Assembly (NCBI GenBank): GCA_035568175.1
Contig: DATMON010000005.1
Coordinates: 186,001-250,000 of the forward strand
DNA length: 64,000 nucleotides
Source: AV40 sp035568175
GTDB lineage: Bacteria > Verrucomicrobiota > Verrucomicrobiia > Chthoniobacterales > UBA10450
Reading direction: 5' to 3'
The position numbers and the translations under genes were made by a program. Positions 43,990-52,361 of the stretch are shown here, one piece after another. Below the pieces are notes generated by a model that saw only the letters and a program-made list of their open reading frames with translations, made no database searches and was not told the origin of the DNA. How positions within the stretch are numbered: the stretch's first letter is position 1; the number at the start of each line of letters is the position of its first letter.

Positions 43990-45129
43990 ATGCCGAAGAA
44001 CGAAAAACGCGCACTTGTCACTGGCGGCGCCGGACTCATTGGGTCGCACGTTACCGATCTGCTCGTGCGCGAGGGTTGGAAGGTTCGTGTCCTGGACAAT
44101 CTCGAACGGCAAACGCATCGCCGCGGAAAACCGGCCTGGATCAACGAGAAAGCCGAATTCATCGAGGGTGATTTGCGCGATCGTGAAACGGTCGCAGCCG
44201 CGCTCGATAAGATCGACATCATCTTTCATCAGGCGGCCTACGGCGGTTACATGCCCGAAATTTCGAAATACGTGCACGTTAACTCGTTAGGCACAGCGCA
44301 ACTACTCGAAGTCATTCGCGAGAAAAATCTATCGATTCAAAAAATTGTCGTCGCCAGTTCGCAAGCCGTTTACAGCGAAGGCGCGGGCATTTGTCCGAAA
44401 CATCAGCTCGTTTTCCCAGAGGTGCGGCCGGTCGAACAATTGCGGAAAGGCGATTGGGAAGTGCACTGCCCGATTTGCGGCGCGACCACCAAAAGCGCAC
44501 CAACTCCCGAGAACGCGCCCGTTGGCGGCGAAACTGTTTATGCTTTGACCAAAGTCGATCAGGAAAAACTCGTGTTGCTCTGGGGAAAACAAGTCGGGGT
44601 CCCGACTGTTGCGCTACGTTATTCATGCACCTACGGCCCCCGCCAATCCATCTTCAATCCCTACACCGGCGTGATCGCGATTTTCTGCACGCGCTTGCTC
44701 AACAATTTGCCGCCCGTTCTTTATGAAGATGGCGCGCAAACGCGCGACTTCTCATTTGTTGACGATATCGCGCGCGCGAACCTGCTCGCAGCCGAGACCG
44801 ATCGTCTGGACGGGGCGCCGGTAAATGTTGGGAGCGAGAAAGGCGTGTCGATTCACAAAGTCGCCGAGATCGTTTCCTCCGCCCTTAAGATCGACATCGA
44901 ACCGGAAGCGCGGGGCGAATTTCGTCCCGGCGAGATGCGACATTTGACGAGTGACACGACGAAAATTCGTTCGGCCGGCTACAAGCCGGAGGTCGGGCTG
45001 GAAGAGGGAATTGAGCGCTACATCGGTTGGATCCGTTCGCAATCGGACATCCGCGATTATTTCAGCGAAGCGGAACAAATTCTAAAGAGCAAAGGCATCG
45101 TTCATCGCGTAGAAGTTGGGAATGCCTGA
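43990..45129 (+). CDS. NAD-dependent sugar epimerase/dehydratase with inserted Cys/His knuckle
   Basis: A 379-residue extended SDR protein. The NAD loop is ALVTGGAGLIGSHVTDLL (residues 8-25) and the catalytic pair is Tyr184/Lys188 (YALTK), with VASSQAVYSE before it. Between them is an unusual insert with CPKH (135-138) and CPIC (160-163) that could bind zinc. The C-terminal substrate domain is normal in length. It probably converts a nucleotide sugar. It overlaps the MgtE-like gene by 8 bp. Confidence 0.9.
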   Translation: MPKNEKRALVTGGAGLIGSHVTDLLVREGWKVRVLDNLERQTHRRGKPAWINEKAEFIEGDLRDRETVAAALDKIDIIFHQAAYGGYMPEISKYVHVNSLGTAQLLEVIREKNLSIQKIVVASSQAVYSEGAGICPKHQLVFPEVRPVEQLRKGDWEVHCPICGATTKSAPTPENAPVGGETVYALTKVDQEKLVLLWGKQVGVPTVALRYSCTYGPRQSIFNPYTGVIAIFCTRLLNNLPPVLYEDGAQTRDFSFVDDIARANLLAAETDRLDGAPVNVGSEKGVSIHKVAEIVSSALKIDIEPEARGEFRPGEMRHLTSDTTKIRSAGYKPEVGLEEGIERYIGWIRSQSDIRDYFSEAEQILKSKGIVHRVEVGNA

Positions 45130-46132
45130 GACCGCTGGCATTCCGGATTTCAACTCCCCGGTAGTCGAGCACGCGCGCAAGGATTTCCCGCTCCTGGATG
45201 CGGATATGACGGTGGCCGAAGCACTCGACCGCATCCGGCGTGAAGGTGTGGGCGAGCGCGTCATCTATTTTTTCGCGGTTGATTCCGACAAACGCCTCGT
45301 TGGCGTGCTGCCCACGCGCCGTTTGCTGACCGCTGCGCTCGAAAGCCCGCTGCGCGACATCATGGTCCGACGTGTTGTCGCCATTCCTGCCAGCGCAACG
45401 GTGCTCGATGCCTGCGAGTTCTTCGTCCTCTACAAATTTTTCGCTTTCCCAGTGATTGACGAGCACCGCCATGTCGTTGGCGTCATCGACGTCAGCCTGT
45501 TTGCTGAAGAAATGTTGGGCGAGCGTGACGAGCAACCGCGCCCGGCCAGTCCGATTCGTGACGATGTGTTTGAAGTTCTCGGATTTCACCTGGAACAAAT
45601 CCGCGGCGCGTCGCCCTGGCGGGTTTTTCGGTTTCGTTTCCCATGGCTGCTGGTCACGGTCGCCGCCGGCACAATTTGCGCGGTGCTGGCCGGTGCGTTT
45701 GAAGCCACTTTGGCGCGCAGTCTCGTCGTTGCATTCTTTCTCACAATGGTCCTCGGCCTAAACGAAAGCGTCAGCGCACAATCGATGAGCGTGACGATCC
45801 AGATGTTGCGATCGGCGCCGGTGACATGGAGCTGGTTTGCAACTGCGCTCCGTCGCGAATTGATCACAGCAATTCTGATTGGATTGGCCTGCGGCAGTGT
45901 CGTCACGGCAATCGTTTGGTTTTGGCGGGGTGATTTGCGCAGCGCCGGCGTCATTGGCGGAAGCATCACGCTTTCCCTCGTGACCGCTTGTCTCTTCGGT
46001 CTTGGCGTTCCGTCACTCTTGCACCGGCTCAAGCTCGATCCAAAAATTGCCGCCGGCCCGATTACGCTCGCGCTCGCGGATATTTGCGCGCTCGTTTTAT
46101 ACTTCACCAGCGCGTGGCTCGTGCTGCGATGA
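45122..46132 (+). CDS. MgtE-type divalent cation transporter (CBS pair plus membrane domain)
   Basis: A 336-residue protein from the ATG at 45122. Residues 15-155 form two CBS domains (MTVAEALDRIRREG... and DIMVRRVVAIPASATVLDACEFFVLYKFFAFPVID), and residues 185-335 form a five-helix MgtE membrane domain (FFLTMVLGLNESVSAQSMSVTIQML). The N-terminal MgtE N domain is absent, making it about 110 residues shorter than classical MgtE. It could import Mg2+ or another divalent ion. It overlaps the genes on both sides. Confidence 0.85.
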   Translation: MPETAGIPDFNSPVVEHARKDFPLLDADMTVAEALDRIRREGVGERVIYFFAVDSDKRLVGVLPTRRLLTAALESPLRDIMVRRVVAIPASATVLDACEFFVLYKFFAFPVIDEHRHVVGVIDVSLFAEEMLGERDEQPRPASPIRDDVFEVLGFHLEQIRGASPWRVFRFRFPWLLVTVAAGTICAVLAGAFEATLARSLVVAFFLTMVLGLNESVSAQSMSVTIQMLRSAPVTWSWFATALRRELITAILIGLACGSVVTAIVWFWRGDLRSAGVIGGSITLSLVTACLFGLGVPSLLHRLKLDPKIAAGPITLALADICALVLYFTSAWLVLR

Positions 46133-46824
46133 GCAACATCTCGGTTGTCATTCCGGCGCTGAATGAGGAAGAACCCATCGTCGGTGTCGTGCGGGAATGT
46201 TTTGCGACGAACATTCCGACCGAAATTATCGTGGTGGATAATGGCAGCACCGATCGCACGGCAGAACGCGCGCGTGAAGCGGGCGCAAGGGTGGTCAGTG
46301 AACCCCGTCACGGTTACGGTCGCGCGTGTCTAGCTGGAATTCGCGCGATCGCGCCGGAATCTGAAATCATTGTGTTTCTCGACGGCGATGGGAGCGATTG
46401 TCCCGAGTTCATAAATCAACTTGTCGACCCAATCGCGGCCGGAACTTACGATTTCGTGATCGGCTCGCGCACCCGCGGCCAACGCGAACCGGGCAGCATG
46501 AATTTTCAGCAAGTTTTCGCGGGTCGACTGGCCGGATGGCTGATGTCGATCTTGTACGGCGTGCGTTACACCGACATGTGTCCGTTCCGGGCGATCCGGC
46601 GCGATGCGCTCGAGAAGTTATCGATGAAAGAAGAGACTTACGGCTGGAATTTGGAAATGCAGATGAAGGCAGCGCGAGCTGGTCTGCGAATTCTCGAAGT
46701 GCCCGTCAAGCATCGCTGTCGAACTGGCGGCGTTTCCAAAGTTTCAGGAACATTGCGCGGAACATTCGCAGCGGGTGGGCGAATCATCTCGACATTTGTC
46801 CGAATTGCATCGAGCAAGTTGTAG
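46129..46824 (+). CDS. Family 2 glycosyltransferase
   Basis: A 231-residue cytosolic GT2: ISVVIPALNEEEPIVGVV, IIVVDNGSTDRTAERAREAGARVVSEPRHGYGRACLAG, and the DxD-type FLDGDGSDCP, with GYDFVIGSRT-like sequence. This is the dolichyl-phosphate-mannose-synthase-like branch without membrane helices. Last gene of the operon, starting by a 4-bp overlap with the MgtE-like gene. Its stop TAG belongs to the TTGTAG that opens a palindromic element. Confidence 0.92.
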   Translation: MSNISVVIPALNEEEPIVGVVRECFATNIPTEIIVVDNGSTDRTAERAREAGARVVSEPRHGYGRACLAGIRAIAPESEIIVFLDGDGSDCPEFINQLVDPIAAGTYDFVIGSRTRGQREPGSMNFQQVFAGRLAGWLMSILYGVRYTDMCPFRAIRRDALEKLSMKEETYGWNLEMQMKAARAGLRILEVPVKHRCRTGGVSKVSGTLRGTFAAGGRIISTFVRIASSKL

Positions 46825-46947
46825 CGGTGCTTGTTCTCAAGCACCGAATTAAGTAGACAGGCGCTTGGCACAATCATGCCGCCTTGCGGCAAACTACAAA
46901 CCGGGCTCATTATGGATGCACTAGCGGGAGCGTAAGCGTCCCTACAA
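46819..46947. repeat. Compound TTGTAG...CTACAA palindromic element
   Basis: TTGTAG at 46819-46824 and CTACAA at 46894-46899 bound an 81-bp unit. Inside are CGGTGCTTG (46825-46833) with CAAGCACCG (46838-46846), a perfect 9-bp hairpin, and GCCGC-CTT-GCGGC. A further half unit extends to CTACAA at 46942-46947. The first hairpin begins right at the stop codon of the GT2 gene and can serve as its terminator. Same design as the elements at 6178 and 21854. Confidence 0.75.
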
Positions 46948-46966
46948 ATCTATCATCGCGAATTAC

Positions 46967-48517
46967 ATGAGCCGATCAAAGGCGTTCTCCACTGGATTGC
47001 TGGCAGGACTTATTGCTGGCATCGCCATGACCGTCGTGATGTTAGTGCTCGCTTGTTTCGGTGTCGCCACGCCGCTCGCGATCATTGGCGATCGGCTTTC
47101 GGTCTTTATTAAACCCGGGCCGTTCCTGTCAATCATGGGCCGAGTCGGCGGATACAATCATCTCAAGCAGCTCGGCGTTGGCTCGACCATGGCCGGCCAG
47201 TTGGTGGTGAGCGCACTCGGCGGCGCAATTTTCGGTCTATTGATGCGACGCAATCCGCAGCGCCGCGTCACCCCTTGGACGATGTCGATCTTCGTTGCGC
47301 TACCGATTATCGCGATCGCAATCGTGTTGTGGCCGGTGCTGGGCACGAGCTACATCGGTTTGCCCATTGCGTCGGGAGGAGCGGTTACTTTGATCGGGTT
47401 CGCGCTCAGCGTTTTGGTTTTTGAGCGCACACTCGTTGCCAGCTTTCACTTTCTCACCCAATCGAAAGCTGGAGCTGAAAGCGGCGAATTCACCCCCGAA
47501 ATTGGACGGCGCGCGTTAATCCTGGGTGGCCTGGGCGTGCTCATTGCCGGCGGTGGCTTTGCCTTGTTAAGGAAACTTTATCGCGCGGCCACGTTCAGTT
47601 ACGACGGCACGCAATACAAAGGCCGCATCGTCCAGCCGATTACGCCTAACGATTTATTTTATTGCGTGACCAAGAACGTGATCGATCCGCACGTGAACGT
47701 CGATCTTTGGCATTTGGAGGTAAACGGGCTGGTGCAAAATCCGGCCACGTATCGCTTTCAAGATTTGAAAGGATTTAATCAGATCGAACAGGAAACGACC
47801 CTGATGTGCATCAGCAACGGACTCGACGCCGGCCTGATTAGCAACGCGGTTTGGAAAGGCATCACCCTGCACGACCTGATCGATCCGGCCGGACCGATGG
47901 CGGACGCGCGACGTGTTCGCTTGTTTGGCGTGGATAATTATACCGACACCATTCCACTCGAAAAAGCTCTCGATCCGACGACGATCCTTGCTTGGGCGAT
48001 GAACGGTGTCGACTTGCCGCATCGGCATGGTCATCCGTTGCGTGCGATTGTGCCGGGATACTTCGGCGAAAAACATGTGAAATGGCTGACGCGCGTTGAG
48101 CTCACCGGGGACAACGCAAAAGGCTTTTACGAGAAGCAAGGCTGGGGGCCCGATTTCATGACGCCAACAAGATCGAGAATCGACGCGCCAGATCACGAAT
48201 CTCGTTTCTCGTTAGGCCAGTTAAATGGACCGATCGAAGTCAAAGGTATCGCCTTCGGAGGCGATCGCGGAATTTCGCGCGTGGAAATCAGCGACGACGA
48301 CGGCGAAACCTGGACCGACGCCAACATTCATTACGCCGGCTCAAAATTAACCTGGGCGCTCTGGAGTTACGACTGGCGGCCCGATGGCCCCGACGATTAC
48401 ACCCTCGTCGTCCGCGCGACTGACGGCGAAGGCGAAGTCCAGGAATGGGAAGAAGACCGTAGTCCTTATTCTGGCGTCACTGGCTTCCACAAAATCATCG
48501 TTCATATCACTGCCTGA
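46967..48517 (+). CDS. Membrane-anchored sulfite-oxidase-family molybdoenzyme
   Basis: A 516-residue protein. Residues 1-205 contain about five membrane helices. Residues 225-400 are an oxidoreductase molybdopterin-binding domain with the molybdenum ligand Cys281 (TTLMCISNGLDAGLISNAVWKGITL). Residues 410-515 are the Mo-cofactor dimerisation domain (IEVKGIAFGGDRGISRVEISDDDGETWTDA). Family members oxidise sulfite or reduce methionine sulfoxide and nitrate. The N-terminal membrane domain may pass electrons to the quinone pool. It stands alone. Confidence 0.88.
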   Translation: MSRSKAFSTGLLAGLIAGIAMTVVMLVLACFGVATPLAIIGDRLSVFIKPGPFLSIMGRVGGYNHLKQLGVGSTMAGQLVVSALGGAIFGLLMRRNPQRRVTPWTMSIFVALPIIAIAIVLWPVLGTSYIGLPIASGGAVTLIGFALSVLVFERTLVASFHFLTQSKAGAESGEFTPEIGRRALILGGLGVLIAGGGFALLRKLYRAATFSYDGTQYKGRIVQPITPNDLFYCVTKNVIDPHVNVDLWHLEVNGLVQNPATYRFQDLKGFNQIEQETTLMCISNGLDAGLISNAVWKGITLHDLIDPAGPMADARRVRLFGVDNYTDTIPLEKALDPTTILAWAMNGVDLPHRHGHPLRAIVPGYFGEKHVKWLTRVELTGDNAKGFYEKQGWGPDFMTPTRSRIDAPDHESRFSLGQLNGPIEVKGIAFGGDRGISRVEISDDDGETWTDANIHYAGSKLTWALWSYDWRPDGPDDYTLVVRATDGEGEVQEWEEDRSPYSGVTGFHKIIVHITA

Positions 48518-48526
48518 CGCTTGCCA

Positions 48527-49321
48527 TCATTTCTGGCATCGGGGGCACCACACAGTCGTGCGACCGCCGATCATCGCGTGGCGCAAGGGCGTGCGGTGAA
48601 GCGGACATACCCCGGCGCGTTTCCATTTTTGATGAATCAGCCAGTTGCGCGGCGGATCGGAGAAATCTCGGCCGAGCGTTTCAAGCGATCTTCGAACGAC
48701 GAACTTGGTCGCGCGGAAAATCGTGGCGTGTTCTCGCGCCGTTAACTTTTTCATCCGTTTTGATGGCAAGACTTTTGCGCGCCAGAGAATTTCGTCGGCC
48801 ATCCAGTTCCCGATTCCAGGGAAACCGTTTTGCATCAGCAGGGCTGCTTTGATTGGCGTTTTCGGATGTCGATCCAGGAATTGATCGACAAATTTCTGGT
48901 CGAACTCGCGCGAATTGATTTCCGGAGCACCACTTTTCCACCAATCCGGTTCATCAGGACCGTGGTGAAAACGAACACGGCCGAACTGGCGCGAATCGGT
49001 GAAAACAAGCGCGCGGTCGTGTTGAAGCAGAACCAGATGATCGTGCTTGCCTGGTCGATAGTTTACAGGCCCAACGCGAACCTTGCCGGTCATGCCGAGA
49101 TGAATTCCGAGCCACTTGTCGCCGGAAAATTTGAAGAGCATGCGTTTTCCGCGCGCGTGCGAGCTGAGAAGCTTCGCGCCGATTAGTTTTTGCTGAAGCT
49201 CGCGCACGTCGTTCCCGCGGAAGACGCGGTTTCGCGCGTGCAAGCTAAGATCTACAATCTCCTCGCCGCGGCCCACGTCCCATTGCTTGCGAAACCATTC
49301 GACTTCGGCCAGCTCGGGCAT
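48527..49321 (-). CDS. Fpg/Nei-family DNA glycosylase
   Basis: A 264-residue base-excision enzyme from the Met at 49321, giving the required N-terminal Pro-Glu (MPELAEVEWFRKQ). The helix-two-turn-helix is LMQNGFPGIGNWMADEILWRAKV. The C-terminal zinc finger reads CPLH...CPRC: the second cysteine of the usual Cys4 finger is His. The protein nicks DNA at oxidised bases. Whether it is Fpg (8-oxoG) or Nei-like cannot be decided. It converges on the molybdoenzyme gene. Confidence 0.9.
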   Translation of the reverse strand: MPELAEVEWFRKQWDVGRGEEIVDLSLHARNRVFRGNDVRELQQKLIGAKLLSSHARGKRMLFKFSGDKWLGIHLGMTGKVRVGPVNYRPGKHDHLVLLQHDRALVFTDSRQFGRVRFHHGPDEPDWWKSGAPEINSREFDQKFVDQFLDRHPKTPIKAALLMQNGFPGIGNWMADEILWRAKVLPSKRMKKLTAREHATIFRATKFVVRRSLETLGRDFSDPPRNWLIHQKWKRAGVCPLHRTPLRHAMIGGRTTVWCPRCQK

Positions 49322-49447
49322 CGCGCAGATTACGCGGCGCACCAATTGCAATCAAAGGTGGATCGGCCGCTCCGCGGGCGATGTTAAAAGTGCGGCTTCG
49401 CCGCCTGACGCGCCTTTGCTGACTTGCGCGGCATGCTAGATTGATAT

Positions 49448-50371
49448 GTGGAGAAGGTGATAATCGTTGGCAGCGGCTGCGCCGGATTGACGGCCGCTAT
49501 TTACGCCGCTCGAGCGAATCTAAGTCCCCTCGTTTTGGAAGGCGGCCAGCCCGGCGGCCAGCTTTCCACCACCACGTTGGTGGAGAATTTTCCGGGCTTT
49601 CCGGAAGGGATCGACGGGCCGCAGCTCATTCTGAACATGCACAAACAAGCTGAGAACTTCGGCGCCCGCTTTTCCTACGCCGAGGTTACTGATTTCGAGC
49701 CGCGCAACAATCACATTCGTGTCAAAGCCGACGACGAATGGATCGAGACCAAAGCGCTGATCGTTGCCAGTGGCGCGTCCGCGCGCTGGCTGCAACTCGA
49801 GAACGAAGAGAAATTAATCGGCCACGGCCTGACCAGTTGCGCGACGTGCGACGGCGCGTTTTACAAAAACGTTCCGGTCTGCGTGATCGGTGGCGGCGAT
49901 TCCGCAGCGGAGGAATCGCTATTCCTAACGCGATTCGCTTCGAAGGTTTACTTGATTCACCGTCGCGACAAGATGCGCGCGTCGAAGATCATGGCCGATC
50001 GCGTGCTAGCGAACAAGAAGATCGAGCCGATCTGGAATACGGTCGTGACCGAATATATTCCGGATGAGAAAGGCGAAATGCGCGCGGTGCGTTTGCGCAA
50101 CGTGCAGACCAACGAAGAACGCGAGCTGCCGGTTGGGTGCGTGTTCGTGGCGATCGGGCACGATCCAAATACGAAAGCTTATCAAGGGAAACTGGAGACC
50201 GACCCCGATGGTTATCTGATCGCGAGACATGTGGCCGAAAGTAAGCATCCCGGCGTTTTCATCGCCGGCGACGTGGCCGACCGCCTCTACAAACAAGCGG
50301 TGACGGCGGCCGGTTCCGGCTGCGCCGCGGCGATGGAAGCGGAGAAATACTTAAGCAAGCTGGAGAGCTAA
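49448..50371 (+). CDS. trxB: Thioredoxin reductase
   Basis: A 307-residue FAD/NADPH enzyme, GTG start. FAD loop VIIVGSGCAGLTAAIYAARA (residues 4-23), redox pair Cys131-Ala-Thr-Cys134 (SCATCDGAFYK), NADPH loop VIGGGDSAAEESLFLT, and C-terminal GVFIAGDVADRLYKQAVTAAGSGCAAAMEAEKYL. It keeps thioredoxin reduced in the cytosol. A small GCGGC-TTC-GCCGC hairpin (49392-49404) lies upstream. Confidence 0.95.
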   Translation: MEKVIIVGSGCAGLTAAIYAARANLSPLVLEGGQPGGQLSTTTLVENFPGFPEGIDGPQLILNMHKQAENFGARFSYAEVTDFEPRNNHIRVKADDEWIETKALIVASGASARWLQLENEEKLIGHGLTSCATCDGAFYKNVPVCVIGGGDSAAEESLFLTRFASKVYLIHRRDKMRASKIMADRVLANKKIEPIWNTVVTEYIPDEKGEMRAVRLRNVQTNEERELPVGCVFVAIGHDPNTKAYQGKLETDPDGYLIARHVAESKHPGVFIAGDVADRLYKQAVTAAGSGCAAAMEAEKYLSKLES

Positions 50372-50379
50372 CTCCTTTG

Positions 50380-50486
50380 TTGTCATGCTGAGCGGAGTCG
50401 AAGCACCTCTCGATATTTCTGTGCACACCGTGTGTGCCAAGAATCGGAAATAGTAAGAGATTCTTCAACTTCGCTCGGAATGGCAA
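50380..50486. repeat. Inverted-repeat element with 24-bp imperfect termini
   Basis: The left end (50380-50403, beginning TTGTCATGCTGAGCG) and right end (50463-50486, ending CGGAATGGCAA) are reverse complements at 19 of 24 positions. The middle holds a near palindrome around GTGCACACCGTGTGTGCC. This resembles the TGTCATxCTGAGCGGAGTCGAAG dispersed repeat seen in many bacterial genomes. Its right end reaches 7 bp from the GT4 start, so it may carry promoter or leader signals. Confidence 0.75.
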
Positions 50487-50493
50487 AATCAAC

Positions 50494-51678
50494 GTGAAAA
50501 TCTGCGATCTAACGCAGTTTTACTCGCCGGTCAGCGGCGGGGTGAAACGGTACCTCCACGAAAAGATCGACTACATCGAGAACTGCACGGGGACAGACAA
50601 GCACGTGCTCGTCGTTCCCGGAAAAAAGACAACGGTTCGGGCACGCGGCCGCACGCGTGTTTACACGATTCGTTCTCCATTGGTTTCCCGCACGGCGCAG
50701 TATCGCGCACTGCTGAACTTGCGGGCGGTCGAGCGAATCCTTCGAAACGAGCGTCCGGACATCATCGAGTCGGGCGATCCGTATCAGTTGGGCTGGAAAG
50801 CAGTTCGGACCGGGCGCGCGTTAAAAATTCCGGCGGTTGGTTTTTATCATTCACATTTTCCCGAAGCCTATTTGCGCAGCGGCGCAAAATTGTTTGGCAA
50901 GACCGCAACCCGGCGGGTGATGAAACTTTCCGGCGCCTACGTGCGCAAACTTTACAACCAGAATGCGGCGACACTGGTCGCGTCCGAGCGGCTGGCGCAG
51001 GTCCTCCGGGATTGGGGGGTGCGGAACGTCCGCGTTCTAAGCCTCGGCGTTAACATCGACATCTTTCACCCAGATAAATGCGACGAAGAAGCAACTCGGG
51101 CGTCATTGAATCTTAAACCGAGTCAAAAACTCCTGCTCTACGTCGGTCGTTTGGCGAAAGAAAAGAATACGGCGAAATTGTTTCGCGCGTTCGAGATCTT
51201 GCAGCGACAATGGCCGAATGAATTTCATCTGCTCGTGATTGGCGATGGCTCGCAACGAAATCAGCTCCGCAAACTGCAAGCACGATGCAAACACGTTTCC
51301 TGGATCCGCTACTGTGCTGAGCCGCGTGAGCTCGCGCGCTACTATCGGGCGGCCGATCTTTTTGTTCATCCGGGCGTCCAGGAAACATTCGGTCTCGTCG
51401 CGCTGGAAAGTCAGGCTTGCGGGACGCCGGTGGTCGGCATTCGCGGCAGCGCCATGGATGACCTTATTTTTCATGACCAAGAAAATTGGGCGCCTGAAAA
51501 CACCGCCCAAGCGCTGTCGGACGCGATCGAGCAGATGAGCGAGAGGGAGTTATCGCCGTTGGGAAAAAAGGCGGCTGAGCGTGCGGCGCAATTGCACGCC
51601 TGGCCGCGGGTCTTCGAGCGGCTTTTTTGCATTTACCGCGAGGTCTGTGCAAACTACAAAGGAACCGCCGCACCATGA
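50494..51678 (+). CDS. Family 4 glycosyltransferase (GT-B)
   Basis: A 394-residue protein. I prefer the GTG at 50494 (VKICDLTQFYSPVSGGVKRYLHEK) because the longer frame starts inside the repeat element. The GT-B C-terminal domain has LLYVGRLAKEKNTAKLFRAFEIL, VIGDGSQRNQLRKLQ and the nucleotide-sugar motif FVHPGVQETFGLVALESQACGTPVVG. It transfers a sugar to a lipid or polysaccharide. It is coupled by 4-bp overlaps to the GNAT and GT39 genes. Confidence 0.92.
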   Translation: MKICDLTQFYSPVSGGVKRYLHEKIDYIENCTGTDKHVLVVPGKKTTVRARGRTRVYTIRSPLVSRTAQYRALLNLRAVERILRNERPDIIESGDPYQLGWKAVRTGRALKIPAVGFYHSHFPEAYLRSGAKLFGKTATRRVMKLSGAYVRKLYNQNAATLVASERLAQVLRDWGVRNVRVLSLGVNIDIFHPDKCDEEATRASLNLKPSQKLLLYVGRLAKEKNTAKLFRAFEILQRQWPNEFHLLVIGDGSQRNQLRKLQARCKHVSWIRYCAEPRELARYYRAADLFVHPGVQETFGLVALESQACGTPVVGIRGSAMDDLIFHDQENWAPENTAQALSDAIEQMSERELSPLGKKAAERAAQLHAWPRVFERLFCIYREVCANYKGTAAP

Positions 51679-52361
51679 GCCAGGAGAAGCCATTCACAAT
51701 CCGCAGTTATCGGAAAACGGACCGCGATGCCGTGCGGCGGCTCTGTTGTCAGACGGGCTTTCTCGGAATGCCGATCGACCCCGTTTACGAAGATCGACAA
51801 TTGTTCGCCGACTTCCTCACTACTTATTACACAGATTGGGAACCGGAATCGTCATTCGTGGTTGAGATCGACGGCGACATCCGTGGTTATCTGCTCGGAT
51901 CCCGCAAGCCGCTCAAAAATCAGCTCTATTCATTCTGGCAAAACGTTTCGCTCTTCGTCAAAGCGCTCACTCGCTACTTTCGTTATAACGCCAGTTCGCG
52001 TCGTTTTGTCCGTTGGGTTCTGGCTCACGGTCCGCGCGAAGTGCCGGCCGCGCCACGGCGCGTTCCCCATTTTCACATCAACCTTCTTCCTGACGCGCGA
52101 AAAATGTCGACCACCCGCGCGCTGATGAGCGCGTACTTGAGTTATCTTTATCGCTGCGGCGAAAAGCGCGTTTACGGCCAGATCGTAACTTTTGAGAGCA
52201 GGCGCGGTGAACTAATGTTCGAGCGCTACGGCTTCAAAGTGTTGAACCGCGCCGAGATCACCAAATATAAGGCGTTTTATCCGCAATCGGTTTACCTCAG
52301 CACCGTGATCAAGAATTTGGAAACGGCTGAGCCATTGACAGTCACTTCGCGTTCGCGGTGA
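51675..52361 (+). CDS. GNAT-family N-acetyltransferase
   Basis: A 228-residue protein starting at the ATG at 51675, overlapping the previous stop. FTIRSYRKTDRDAVRRLCCQTGFLG is the GNAT entry, EIDGDIRGYLLGSRKP the core strand, and the CoA-binding helix is partly degenerate (MSTTRALMSAYLSYLYRCGEKRVYGQIV). The substrate may be a sugar or protein made by its operon partners, which is inference. Confidence 0.82.
   Translation: MSQEKPFTIRSYRKTDRDAVRRLCCQTGFLGMPIDPVYEDRQLFADFLTTYYTDWEPESSFVVEIDGDIRGYLLGSRKPLKNQLYSFWQNVSLFVKALTRYFRYNASSRRFVRWVLAHGPREVPAAPRRVPHFHINLLPDARKMSTTRALMSAYLSYLYRCGEKRVYGQIVTFESRRGELMFERYGFKVLNRAEITKYKAFYPQSVYLSTVIKNLETAEPLTVTSRSR

Noticed and set aside
50434..50493. ATG-like start of the GT4 glycosyltransferase at 50434
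   Set aside because: The extra 20 residues are encoded by an inverted-repeat element and do not resemble the family N-terminus.
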